Below are positions 8,451 through 16,768 of a DNA stretch of 34,336 nt, piece by piece. Position 1 is the first letter of the stretch, and each line of letters begins with the position of its first letter. This stretch comes from JBHHXR01 sp046757205 (GTDB lineage: Bacteria; Pseudomonadota; Alphaproteobacteria; Rhodobacterales; Rhodobacteraceae). Location of the stretch: NCBI GenBank assembly GCA_046757205.1, contig JBHHXR010000005.1, positions 1-34,336 on the forward strand, in the 5' to 3' direction. Both the position numbers and the translations under genes were made by a program. The notes under the pieces were generated by a model. The model searched no databases. It was given only the letters and a program-made list of their open reading frames with translations, and was not told the origin of the DNA.

Positions 8451-9335
8451 ATGCCGCAAACCGTTTCCAAGGCCGATGATGACTTTCCCGATACCGGCGG
8501 CGGCGTGGCCATCATTTCCGGGCGCGGCGCGTTGCCCCGGCTGGTCGCGGAGGCCTGCGCCGAACGGCGGATAAACTACCGTGTCGTGGGCTTCGAGGGC
8601 GCCGCGCCTGGCTGGGCCGCGGCGCATCCCTTCATTCCCGCCGTGATCGAGAAAGTCGGCAAGCTGTTTTCCGACATCCGGCAGGCCGGATGCAGTTCGA
8701 TCACCTTCGCCGGCGGAATGGCGCGCCCGAGGCTCAATCCCCTGCGGCTGGACGGCAAGGGCATCAAGGTCGCCGCCGCCATGCTGCCGGCAATGAAGCA
8801 GGGCGACGACGCCACGCTCAGAAAGCTGGCCGCCACGGTGGAGGCGGAGGGTTTCACCGTCATCGCGCCGCACGAGTTCCTCGGCTCGCTGGTGGCGCCG
8901 CCGGGCGTCCTCGGCCGCCACGAGCCGACCGCCGAAGACCGTGCCGATGCCGAACGCGCCGCCGCCATCGTGGCGGCGCTGGGGGCGGTCGACGTCGGAC
9001 AGGCGGCGGTGGTGGCACAGGGTATTTGCCTTGCCACCGAAAGCATCCAGGGCACCGACCGGATGCTTGCCTTCGTGGCGGACACTGCCGCGGCGTTTCG
9101 CCCCGATCCGAAGGGCGCCGGGGGCGTGCTTTTCAAGGCGCCCAAGCCGGGCCAGGACAGGCGCGTCGATTTCCCCGCGATCGGGCCGGATACCGTGCGC
9201 GCGGCCGCCGGCGCCGGTCTCGCCGGGATCGCGGTGGAGGCGGGCGGCGTACTGGTGCTGGGTCTCGGGGAAACGGTCTCGGAGGCCGACAGGCTGGGCC
9301 TGTTCCTGTGGGGGCGCCGAGGGGCCGGCACGTGA
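8451..9335 (+). CDS. lpxI: UDP-2,3-diacylglucosamine diphosphatase LpxI
   Basis: The LpxI type (DUF1009) hydrolyses UDP-2,3-diacylglucosamine to lipid X and UMP. It replaces the unrelated LpxH of gammaproteobacteria and is characteristic of Alphaproteobacteria. The 294-residue protein has the N-terminal block AIISGRGALPRLVAE, the central FAGGMARPRLN and GDDATLRKL, QGICLATESIQGTDRML, and the C-terminal KPGQDRRVDFPAIGPDTV segment that carries conserved acidic residues. Its position between lpxA and lpxB matches its step in the pathway. The stop overlaps the lpxB GTG start by four bases. The 17 residues before the conserved block are not conserved as far as I recall. Confidence 0.94.
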   Translation: MPQTVSKADDDFPDTGGGVAIISGRGALPRLVAEACAERRINYRVVGFEGAAPGWAAAHPFIPAVIEKVGKLFSDIRQAGCSSITFAGGMARPRLNPLRLDGKGIKVAAAMLPAMKQGDDATLRKLAATVEAEGFTVIAPHEFLGSLVAPPGVLGRHEPTAEDRADAERAAAIVAALGAVDVGQAAVVAQGICLATESIQGTDRMLAFVADTAAAFRPDPKGAGGVLFKAPKPGQDRRVDFPAIGPDTVRAAAGAGLAGIAVEAGGVLVLGLGETVSEADRLGLFLWGRRGAGT

Positions 9336-10519
9336 CCGCAGCGCTGTCGTTCTTCAGTGTCGCGGGCGAGCCGTCCGGCGATCTGCTGGGCGCCGCGCTG
9401 ATGCGCGGGTTGAAGGACGAAACCGGCGGGCGGGTGAAGTTCCGGGGCATCGGCGGGCCCGAAATGGCGCGCGAGGGCCTTGTCAGCCTGTTCGACATGT
9501 CGGAATTGTCGGTCATGGGCGTGGCCGAGATCCTGCCCCGCCTGCCGTCGCTGCTGCGGCGGATATCGGGAACCGCCGAGGCCGTCCTGTCCGATCCGCC
9601 GGACGCGGTGATAACCATCGACAGCCCGGATTTCGGCCTGCGGGTGGCGCGCAAGGTCAAGGCCGCGCGGCGCGACCTGCCGGTCATCCACTATGTCGCC
9701 CCGTCGGTCTGGGCGTGGCGGCCGCAACGGGCGAAAAAGATGGCCCGCTGCGTGGATCACGTCCTCGCGCTGCTGCCGTTCGAGCCTCCCTACATGACGG
9801 CCGCGGGCATGACCTGCGATTTCGTGGGTCATCCGGTGGCGGCGAGGCCCGAGGTCTCCGACTACGCGGTCGCGAAGTTTTTCGAAAGCCTCGGCCTGCC
9901 GCGCGACCGCAAGATTCTGTTGCTGCTGCCGGGTTCGCGCAAGGGAGAGCTTCGCCGCATGGGCCCGCTGCACGCAGAGGTGGCGCGCATGATGCTGAAG
10001 CGGGAGCCGGATCTCAGCCTGGTAATTCCCGGCGCCGCGCCGGTCATGGCGGAAGTGAGGGAGCGTTTCGACACGCCCGAACTGCACCCGATCATCATCG
10101 ATCCGACGCGGGGCGACCCGGAGCTGGCCGAAAAGCGCAAGCGGGCCGCGTTTGCCGCAGCCACCGTCGCTTTCGCCACGTCCGGGACGGTCTCGCTCGA
10201 ACTGGCCGCCGCCGGCACGCCGATGGTCATCGCCTACAAGGCCAACGCGCTGACGGCGATGCTGGTGCGAAAACTGATCCGGATTGACACCGCAACGCTG
10301 GTGAACCTGGTCAGCGACACGCGAACCGTGCCGGAATTCTTCCAGGAGGCGGCGACGGCCGAAAATGTCGTTCCCGTCCTGGCCGACATCCTGCGGAACC
10401 CCGATGCCGCCGCCGGTCAACTTGCGGCGGCAAAAAAGACCATGCAACTGCTGGGCAGGGGTGACATTGCCCCAGGGGTGAGGGCCGCGAAATCGGTTCT
10501 GGCGGCGATCACGCGGTAA
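9332..10519 (+). CDS. lpxB: Lipid-A-disaccharide synthase LpxB
   Basis: A membrane-associated GT-B glycosyltransferase that joins lipid X and UDP-2,3-diacylglucosamine to make the tetra-acylated disaccharide of lipid A. The 395-residue product begins MTAALSFFSVAGEPSGDLLG and contains VAPSVWAWRPQRA, CVDHVLALLPFEP, FVGHPV and LLLPGSRKGEL, the standard series of LpxB motifs. It ends with the TSGTVSLELA sugar-nucleotide site. The frame is open far upstream, but the GTG at 9332, overlapping the lpxI stop (GTGA), is the only start that places the conserved AGEPSGD block normally. The last 11 bases overlap the convergent ybaK-like gene. Confidence 0.96.
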   Translation: MTAALSFFSVAGEPSGDLLGAALMRGLKDETGGRVKFRGIGGPEMAREGLVSLFDMSELSVMGVAEILPRLPSLLRRISGTAEAVLSDPPDAVITIDSPDFGLRVARKVKAARRDLPVIHYVAPSVWAWRPQRAKKMARCVDHVLALLPFEPPYMTAAGMTCDFVGHPVAARPEVSDYAVAKFFESLGLPRDRKILLLLPGSRKGELRRMGPLHAEVARMMLKREPDLSLVIPGAAPVMAEVRERFDTPELHPIIIDPTRGDPELAEKRKRAAFAAATVAFATSGTVSLELAAAGTPMVIAYKANALTAMLVRKLIRIDTATLVNLVSDTRTVPEFFQEAATAENVVPVLADILRNPDAAAGQLAAAKKTMQLLGRGDIAPGVRAAKSVLAAITR

Positions 10520-10979
10520 AGTCGCAGACCTCGGGCCCGATGGCGGCCCTCAGGGCTTGCGGCGCGATTTCGAACACATGATGCGGCGTGCCCGCCGCCG
10601 CCCAGATCGCGCCGAAGGTCAATATCTTGGGGTCCATGAATGTCCGGATCGGCCGGATATGGCCAAGCGGCGACACGCCCCCGATGGCGAATCCGGTGAA
10701 GGCCCGGATACTGGCCGCATCGGCCTTTTCGAGTTCCGCCCCGGCAACGCGCGAGGCCTTTTCGAAATCCACCCGGTTGCCGCCGGCGGTAAGAAACAGG
10801 AAATGTTCGCCGCCCCCGACTTCCCTCAGGATCACCGATTTAATGATCTGGTCGACGTCGCATCCCACCGCGTCGGCGGCTTGTTGCGCCGTCAGCGTGC
10901 CGGCGTCCAGCCGCGTCACCTCGATCCTGAGGCCCAGCGATTCCGCCTCGGCCTCGACCCTTCCGACGCTCTTGCTCAT
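10509..10979 (-). CDS. YbaK/EbsC-family aminoacyl-tRNA deacylase
   Basis: A 156-residue stand-alone editing-domain protein. Relatives (YbaK, ProX and other INS-like proteins) hydrolyse mischarged tRNAs such as Cys- or Ala-tRNA(Pro). The sequence has DQIIKSVIL with the conserved Lys47 and the substrate-loop motif GGVSPLGH at residues 100-107, both typical of the family. Exact tRNA specificity cannot be read from the sequence. It starts six bases after gltA on the same strand, so it is probably co-transcribed with it. Its last codons overlap the end of lpxB by 11 bases on the opposite strand. Confidence 0.88.
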   Translation of the reverse strand: MSKSVGRVEAEAESLGLRIEVTRLDAGTLTAQQAADAVGCDVDQIIKSVILREVGGGEHFLFLTAGGNRVDFEKASRVAGAELEKADAASIRAFTGFAIGGVSPLGHIRPIRTFMDPKILTFGAIWAAAGTPHHVFEIAPQALRAAIGPEVCDFTA

Positions 10980-10985
10980 CAGGCG

Positions 10986-12284
10986 CTAGCGTTGCTCCAC
11001 ATCCACGTAGTCACGATGCTTGGCGCCGGTGTAGAGCTGCCGCGGCCGCCCGATCTTGTTCATCGGGTCCTCCAGCATCTCCTTCCACTGCGAAATCCAG
11101 CCGACGGTGCGGGCCAGCGCGAAAATCGGCGTGAACATCGAGGTCGGGAATCCCATCGCCTCGAGAATTATTCCGGAGTAGAAATCGACGTTCGGATACA
11201 GCCTCTTCTCGATGAAATAGGAGTCGTTGAGCGCGATATGCTCAAGTTCCTTGGCGACCTGCAAAGTCGGATTGTCCTCAATGCCAAGCAGCCCCAGCAC
11301 CTCGTCGGCGCTTTCCTTCATGACCTTGGCGCGCGGATCGTAGTTCTTGTACACACGATGGCCGAAACCCATGAGGCGAAACGGATCGTTCTTGTCGTGG
11401 GCGCGTTCGACGTATTCGGGAATGCGGTCCGGCGTGCCGATCTCGCGCAGCATGCTGAGCGCCGCCTCGTTGGCGCCGCCATGCGCCGGCCCCCACAGGC
11501 AGGCCACGCCGGCGGCGATGCAGGCAAAGGGATTCGCCCCCGAGGACCCGGCCAGACGCACCGTTGAGGTCGAGGCATTCTGCTCGTGATCGGCGTGCAA
11601 AGTGAATATCCGGTCCATGGCTCGGCTGATGATCGGATCGACCTCGTATTCGTCGGCCGGAACCGAAAAGCACATGTGCAGGAAGTTGGACGCGTAATCG
11701 AGATTGTTGTGCGGATAGACGAAAGGCTGGCCGATCGAATACTTGTAGGCCCAGGCGACGATGGTCGGCAGCTTGGCGATCATCCGGACCGTGGCGACTT
11801 CGCGCTGGTTCGGGTCGGTAATGTCGGTGCTGTCGTGATAGAAGGCCGACATCGCGCCGACCATGCCGCAAACGATCGCCATCGGGTGCGCGTCGCGGCG
11901 GAACCCGCGGAAGAAATACTGCATCTGCTCGTGCAGCATGGTGTGGTGCGTAACCTTGTCCTCGAACGCATCCAATTTACTCGACGATGGCAACTCGCCA
12001 TACAAAAGCAGGTAGCAGACCTCGAGAAAATGCGACTTGGCTGCAAGCTGGTCGATGGGATAGCCGCGATACAGCAACTCGCCCTTCTCGCCGTCGATGA
12101 AGGTGATGGTGGACTCGCACGACGCGGTGGAAGTGAACCCCGGATCGAAGGTGAAAACGTCGCCCTGGGCGTATAGCTTGCGGATATCGATGACGTCGGG
12201 CCCGAGCGACGGGCTCATGACCGGAAAATCCAGCGACTTGTTGTTTACGATGATCCGCGCCGACTTTTCGAAACTCATATTCAT
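10986..12284 (-). CDS. gltA: Citrate synthase (type II)
   Basis: Condenses acetyl-CoA and oxaloacetate at the entry of the TCA cycle. Catalytic residues are visible in WGPAHGGANE (His), GFGHRVY (His) and PNVDFYSG (Asp). The N-terminal beta domain with FTSTASCES and YRGYPIDQLA marks the hexameric, NADH-sensitive gram-negative type; NADH sensitivity itself is inferred. The length of 432 residues is normal. The ATG at 12284 is supported by a GAGGGAGG ribosome binding site four bases upstream; a second ATG two codons later is possible. A candidate promoter lies about 50 bases upstream. Confidence 0.98.
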   Translation of the reverse strand: MNMSFEKSARIIVNNKSLDFPVMSPSLGPDVIDIRKLYAQGDVFTFDPGFTSTASCESTITFIDGEKGELLYRGYPIDQLAAKSHFLEVCYLLLYGELPSSSKLDAFEDKVTHHTMLHEQMQYFFRGFRRDAHPMAIVCGMVGAMSAFYHDSTDITDPNQREVATVRMIAKLPTIVAWAYKYSIGQPFVYPHNNLDYASNFLHMCFSVPADEYEVDPIISRAMDRIFTLHADHEQNASTSTVRLAGSSGANPFACIAAGVACLWGPAHGGANEAALSMLREIGTPDRIPEYVERAHDKNDPFRLMGFGHRVYKNYDPRAKVMKESADEVLGLLGIEDNPTLQVAKELEHIALNDSYFIEKRLYPNVDFYSGIILEAMGFPTSMFTPIFALARTVGWISQWKEMLEDPMNKIGRPRQLYTGAKHRDYVDVEQR

Positions 12285-12334
12285 TTCGCCTCCCTCAAGA
12301 ATGCCGGAGACCCGCCCGCGGCGTTCTCCAGGAA

Positions 12335-12363
12335 AGTGTACCGTTCGCGGCCTCCCCGAACAA
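12335..12363 (-). promoter_or_regulatory. Candidate gltA promoter
   Basis: In the 105-base gap between gltX and gltA, reading the - strand, TTGTTC (12363-12358) and TACACT (12340-12335) are separated by 17 bases. They match sigma-70-type -35 and -10 boxes only partly (3 and 4 of 6). They would give gltA a leader of about 45 bases ending in its strong ribosome binding site. Read-through from gltX is also possible. Confidence 0.3.
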
Positions 12364-12389
12364 CCGTTGAACCCGGAAAGCGCAGCTTG

Positions 12390-13820
12390 TCAGAGCGTGC
12401 CCACATGGCTTCGGGCGCATGCGTCTTCGAGCCGTGCGAGGCTCTCCTCGCATCCGATCGTCACCATAACGTCGAAGACGCTAGGCGAGACTGCGCGCCC
12501 GGTGAGCGCTGCGCGAAGGGGTTGCGCAACCTTGCCGAGTTTCAGGCCCTCGCCGTCGGCAAACCTGCGTATCTCCGCTTCGAGATATTCAGCGTTCCAC
12601 GTAACATTCCGCAACCGCGAAGTCAATCTTTGCAGCATGTTACGGGCATCCGGCGTCAGCAGTTCCGCCGCTCTTTCATCCGGGACAAACGGCCGCGTAG
12701 CAAGGAAAAACTGCGCCATTTCAATAATATCGGGTATCACTTTCGCGCGCTCCTTCAGCCCCGGCATGGCGGCAAGGAACATCTTCTGCTGCGCATCGGT
12801 CAATGGCGGAAGATTTTGCGCTGCAATATAGGATATTATTTCATCGAGAAGCTCCTCGTCGTCATAGGCGCGCAGATGCTGCCCGGACAAATTGGCGAGT
12901 TTCTTGAAATCGAAACGGGCCGGCGAGCGGCCGATGTTTTCCAGGCTGAACCACTCGATGGCCTGGGCGGTAGTGAAAAACTCGTCGTCGCCGTGGCTCC
13001 AGCCGAGCCGGGCGAGATAGTTGCGCATGGCTTCCGCCGGGTAGCCCAGGTCGCGATAGGCATCCACGCCGAGCGCGCCGTGTCTTTTTGACAGTTTCGC
13101 CCCGTCCGGGCCGTGAATGAGCGGAATGTGCGCGTAGACCGGCCGTTCCCAGCCGATGGCCTCAAGGATCACCGCCTGGCGCGCCGCATTGGTCAGGTGG
13201 TCGTCGCCGCGGATGACATGGGTGACGCCCATGTCGTGATCGTCCACGACGACGGCCAGCATATAGGTCGGCGTACCGTCGGAACGCAGCAGGATCAGAT
13301 CGTCCAGCGTTTCGTTTTTCCACGAAACCCGGCCCTGCACCACGTCGTCGATCACCGTCTTGCCAATGCGCGGCGCCCGCAACCGGACCACGAAGGGCGC
13401 GTCGGGAGCGCCCGCCGGATCGGCATCGCGCCAATCAGAGCGGAACAGCGGCGGCCGGCCGGCGGATCGCTCGCGTTCGCGGAACGCGTTGATTTCCTCG
13501 CGGGTTGCATAGCAGCGGTAGGCAGCGCCGCTTTCGAGCATGCTTTCGACAACCTCGCGGTGGCGTTCGCGGCGTTCGAACTGGCTCACTATGTCGCCGT
13601 CCCAGTCAAGCTCCAGCCAGCGCAGGCCCTCCAGGATGGCTTCCGTCGCCTCCGGCGTGGAGCGTTCGCGGTCGGTGTCCTCGATGCGCAACAGAAAACG
13701 GCCGCCCTGGTTGCGGGCATACAACCAGTTGAACAGCGCCGTCCTGGCCCCGCCGATATGCAGATACCCGGTAGGCGAGGGCGCAAACCGGGTCACGACA
13801 AGGCGCGGCGTGGATTTCAT
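12390..13820 (-). CDS. gltX: Glutamyl-tRNA synthetase
   Basis: A class I aminoacyl-tRNA synthetase that charges tRNA(Glu) (and possibly tRNA(Gln) if it is a non-discriminating form, which cannot be judged here). The HIGH-type motif reads APSPTGYLHIGGA near residue 15, followed by LLRIEDTD. The KMSKS-type motif is KLSKRHG. The 476-residue length is normal. The frame is open upstream to 13970, but the ATG at 13820 starts just before the conserved domain and has an AGAGGG ribosome binding site, so it is preferred. The gene diverges from comEC with an 80-base spacer and is followed by gltA on the same strand. Confidence 0.97.
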   Translation of the reverse strand: MKSTPRLVVTRFAPSPTGYLHIGGARTALFNWLYARNQGGRFLLRIEDTDRERSTPEATEAILEGLRWLELDWDGDIVSQFERRERHREVVESMLESGAAYRCYATREEINAFRERERSAGRPPLFRSDWRDADPAGAPDAPFVVRLRAPRIGKTVIDDVVQGRVSWKNETLDDLILLRSDGTPTYMLAVVVDDHDMGVTHVIRGDDHLTNAARQAVILEAIGWERPVYAHIPLIHGPDGAKLSKRHGALGVDAYRDLGYPAEAMRNYLARLGWSHGDDEFFTTAQAIEWFSLENIGRSPARFDFKKLANLSGQHLRAYDDEELLDEIISYIAAQNLPPLTDAQQKMFLAAMPGLKERAKVIPDIIEMAQFFLATRPFVPDERAAELLTPDARNMLQRLTSRLRNVTWNAEYLEAEIRRFADGEGLKLGKVAQPLRAALTGRAVSPSVFDVMVTIGCEESLARLEDACARSHVGTL

Positions 13821-13900
13821 GAAATTAACCCTCTGGAAACCAGGATTCCGGATGCTCGCCCGGGTTCTAGGCCATTTGTCACGGAAAGAACAAGCGCCAC

Positions 13901-15964
13901 GTGCTGAGCAGGATGCGCGATACTCTGGTTTCCCCCGCGCCGGGGGTCTTTCTGTGGCTGCCGGTGGCATTCGGCACCGGGGTCGCGGTCTACTTTGCGC
14001 TGCCGGCCGAGCCGGGGCGCGGTTTCATCGTGCTGACGCTGCTCTTGGCCCTGGTGCCCGCCGCCGCCGCGGCACTCCCGCGCGAACGCGCCCGCGCGCC
14101 GGCCCTGCTCCTGCTCGCCCTGTTCGCCGGGTTTCTGGACGCCAGCCTGCGCGCCAACCTTGTCGGCGCGCCGGTGCTGGCGGAGCCGTTCCGCGGCGCC
14201 GTTGAAGGCAGGATAGCGGGTATTTCCCGATCGGCGAGCAACGCGCCGCGCGTGCTTCTGGAAGACGTCACCCTGCAGGGTCTTGCCGCCGGCCGGACCC
14301 CGGAAAGGGTGCGCGTCACGCTGCTCGGATGGATCGCGCCCGGGGCGCTGAGCGCCGGACAGCGGGTCACGGCCGTGGTCAACCTGTCGCCGCCGGGCGC
14401 GCCGGTGGAGCCCGGCGGCTTCGATTTCCGGCGCATGGCATGGTTTCAGCGGCTCGGCGCGGTGGGTTATACACGCCATCCGCTGATAGTTTCCGGGCCG
14501 GTGGCGCGGGACAAGCTGGACACCAGGGTTCTTGCGCTGCGTCTGCATGGGTCGAGAACCATCCGGCAAAAGATCCCGGGCCAGAACGGCGCCTTCGCCG
14601 CCGCGATACTGACCGGCGACCGGTCCGCCATCGATCCGGCCGTCACGGAACGGCTCAGGGCTTCCAATCTTGCCCATCTGCTGGCGATTTCCGGGCTGCA
14701 TATGGGGCTGCTGACGGGGTTCGTCTTTGCCTTCATCCGCTACGGGCTGGCCCTTGCCCCGGCGATCGCGCTGCGGTTTCCGGCGAAGAAGCTCGGGGCG
14801 CTCGGCGCGCTTCTGGCGGGGGCCTGTTACCTGATGCTTTCGGGCGGAAACGTCGCCACGCAGCGGGCCTTCATCATGGCGTCCGTCGTGCTGGTCGCGG
14901 TGCTTCTCGACCGCCCCGCCTTCACCCTGCGATCAATCGCGCTGGCCGCGCTCGTGATCCTCGTCTGGCGCCCTGAGAGCCTGACCGGCGCCGGGTTCCA
15001 GATGTCCTTTGCCGCAACCACCGGCTTGGTCGCGACCTTCGAGTGGCTGCGTGACCGGCGGTGGTGGCGACGCACCGGCGAAGGCGGACGGCGGCTGCTC
15101 CGGCCGTTTCTGGTCGTGCTGATCAGTTCGTTTGTGGCGGGAACCGCAACCGCGCCGTTTTCCGCTTTCCATTTCAACCAGATCTCCTCCTACGGGCTTC
15201 TGGCCAACCTGATCGCCGTTCCGGCGATGGGCACGATCGTCATGCCGTCCGCCGTGCTGGCACTTGTGGCCTGGCCGTTTGGCGCGGAAGACATTCCTCT
15301 GTGGTTTCTCGCTCAGGGCGTCTCGGTGATACTGAGGGTGGCGGAAACCTTCGCGTCGCTGCCCGGCGCGACGCGCATGATCCCCGCCGGCGACGCTCTG
15401 ACGCTTCCGTTGCTGGCGTATGGCGGCCTGATCCTGGTTTTGGTCCGCACGCGCGCGCGAATGGCCGGCATGGCGTTGATTTCCGCCGCGCTGGCGCTCT
15501 GGGCGCTGTCGGAACGGCCCGACGTGCTGATATCGGACGGCGCGCGGCTGGTCGGCGTCCGCCAGGCCGGCGGCGGACGGTCGCTGAACCGCAAGCGCGG
15601 CGACGGGTTCGCGGCGCGCACCTGGCTGCGCCGGGACGGGGATGCGGCCTCGCAGGCAGACGCCTGGTTGCGCGACGGGCTGCTCGGCTCCGGCAACGTC
15701 GTTACTGCGGAGCTTCCCGGCGGCTGGCGCCTGGTTTTCGTCGGCAAGCCGGTCCCGCAGGACGAACTCGCCGCGCTGTGCCGGAAAAACGTGCTGGTGG
15801 TGTCGCGAAGCCAACGGCGCGGCGCGCCGGGCGATTGCAGCTTTGTCGGGATCCGGGCCGCCGCCGAAATGGGCGCGATGTCGGTCCGTGTCAGGGATGG
15901 CGAACTCATGCTGCGCGGCGCGCGCGGCCCCGGTTGGCGGCGATTGTGGACCGCGCGCCGGTGA
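13901..15964 (+). CDS. comEC: ComEC/Rec2-family DNA-uptake channel protein
   Basis: Polytopic inner-membrane protein of 687 residues. In competent bacteria ComEC carries single-stranded DNA across the inner membrane during natural transformation. The N-terminus has membrane segments followed by a soluble OB-like region (DUF4131, about residues 85-190). The competence domain begins with the diagnostic HLLAISGLHMGLLTG at residue 259 and continues through about ten helices. The C-terminal 130 residues are soluble and lack the HxHxDH metal motif of the metallo-beta-lactamase domain in Bacillus ComEC, which I understand is common in Alphaproteobacteria. The start is GTG at 13901; an ATG four codons later is an alternative. 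It ends base-to-base with the convergent lexA. Confidence 0.9.
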   Translation: MLSRMRDTLVSPAPGVFLWLPVAFGTGVAVYFALPAEPGRGFIVLTLLLALVPAAAAALPRERARAPALLLLALFAGFLDASLRANLVGAPVLAEPFRGAVEGRIAGISRSASNAPRVLLEDVTLQGLAAGRTPERVRVTLLGWIAPGALSAGQRVTAVVNLSPPGAPVEPGGFDFRRMAWFQRLGAVGYTRHPLIVSGPVARDKLDTRVLALRLHGSRTIRQKIPGQNGAFAAAILTGDRSAIDPAVTERLRASNLAHLLAISGLHMGLLTGFVFAFIRYGLALAPAIALRFPAKKLGALGALLAGACYLMLSGGNVATQRAFIMASVVLVAVLLDRPAFTLRSIALAALVILVWRPESLTGAGFQMSFAATTGLVATFEWLRDRRWWRRTGEGGRRLLRPFLVVLISSFVAGTATAPFSAFHFNQISSYGLLANLIAVPAMGTIVMPSAVLALVAWPFGAEDIPLWFLAQGVSVILRVAETFASLPGATRMIPAGDALTLPLLAYGGLILVLVRTRARMAGMALISAALALWALSERPDVLISDGARLVGVRQAGGGRSLNRKRGDGFAARTWLRRDGDAASQADAWLRDGLLGSGNVVTAELPGGWRLVFVGKPVPQDELAALCRKNVLVVSRSQRRGAPGDCSFVGIRAAAEMGAMSVRVRDGELMLRGARGPGWRRLWTARR

Positions 15965-16657
15965 TCAGTAGGTACGGATCAGGCCGACGAGCCGGCCCTG
16001 TATCTGAACCTGGTCGTCGCGGTAGACGCGGGTTTCGTAGGCCGGATTGGCCGCCTCCAGCGCGATCGCGCTGCCCCGCCGGCGCAGCCGTTTCAGCGTC
16101 GCTTCCTCGTTTTCCACGAAGGCGACGACGATGTCGCCGTTGTCGGCATCGGGCTGTTCGCGAATGACCACGATATCGCCGCTGTTGATTCCCGCCTCGA
16201 TCATCGAATCGCCCTTGACCTCCAGCGCGTAGTGACGCCCCGAATTGGCGAGCATAGAGCCCGGAACCGCCACGTTGTGCGAGATTTCCCGGATCGCCTC
16301 GATCGGCGTGCCGGCGGCGATGCGTCCCATCACCGGCAGTTCCACGGAAGGTGCCTCGACCGGCAGGGCATGGCGCGGCCGCCGCCCGCCCGAGCCTTCG
16401 ATCACCGAAGGCGTGAATCCGCCGCCCGCCGATTCGGAAAAACTGTCCGGCAGCTTGACGATCTCCAGCGCGCGCGCCCGGTGCGGCAGGCGGCGGATGA
16501 AGCCACGCTCCTCCAGTGCCGTGATCAGCCGGTGAATGCCGGACTTGGAACGCAGGTCGAGGGCTTCCTTCATCTCGTCGAACGACGGAGGAACACCGTC
16601 TTTCCGGACGCGCTGATGGATGAATTTGAGAAGATCGAGCTGTTTCCGGGTCAGCAT
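15965..16657 (-). CDS. lexA: SOS repressor LexA
   Basis: Dimeric repressor of the SOS response that cleaves itself when RecA filaments form. The 230-residue protein has an N-terminal winged helix (MLTRKQLDLLKFIHQ... PPSFDEMK). Its C-terminal S24 protease domain has the cleavage site Ala115-Gly116 (GRIAAGTPIEA), Ser151 (GDSMIEAG) and Lys189 (EEATLKRL), so self-cleavage should be intact. The frame is open to 16759, but the ATG at 16657 starts at the canonical MLTRKQ and has an AAGGAG ribosome binding site. The extension would also run through the operator. Autoregulation is indicated by the GTTC-N7-GTTC box 43 bases upstream. TGA stops of comEC and lexA together form TGATCA. Confidence 0.97.
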   Translation of the reverse strand: MLTRKQLDLLKFIHQRVRKDGVPPSFDEMKEALDLRSKSGIHRLITALEERGFIRRLPHRARALEIVKLPDSFSESAGGGFTPSVIEGSGGRRPRHALPVEAPSVELPVMGRIAAGTPIEAIREISHNVAVPGSMLANSGRHYALEVKGDSMIEAGINSGDIVVIREQPDADNGDIVVAFVENEEATLKRLRRRGSAIALEAANPAYETRVYRDDQVQIQGRLVGLIRTY

Positions 16658-16700
16658 GCGGAACTCCTTGTCTGGAAAAGCCGACTGGTTTTGCCAAAAA

Positions 16701-16715
16701 GTTCTACAAAGGTTC
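16701..16715 (-). promoter_or_regulatory. LexA operator (SOS box, GTTC-N7-GTTC)
   Basis: On the + strand the sequence reads GTTCTACAAAGGTTC, an exact direct repeat of GTTC spaced by seven bases. This is the established LexA-binding consensus of Alphaproteobacteria such as Rhodobacter, Rhizobium and Caulobacter. It sits 43 bases upstream of the lexA start codon in the lexA-moeA gap, a position suited to autorepression. I saw no second copy of this pattern upstream of comEC, gltX, gltA or parE. Confidence 0.85.
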
Positions 16716-16768
16716 TTGTTTTGTGTCAATTCTTTCGTCGTGAATCGACGCAGCGACATGAAGTCGCG

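Noticed and set aside
8576..10447. 623-codon open frame on the - strand opposite lpxI and lpxB
   Set aside because: Both + strand frames have full sets of family motifs; the antisense product is rich in Arg, Gly and His with no recognisable domain.
10557..12176. Long + strand open frames over ybaK, gltA and gltX
   Set aside because: They are antisense to well-identified - strand genes and carry no motifs.
13821..13900. LexA box between gltX and comEC
   Set aside because: Single GAAC and GTTC tetramers occur but not with the required seven-base spacing.
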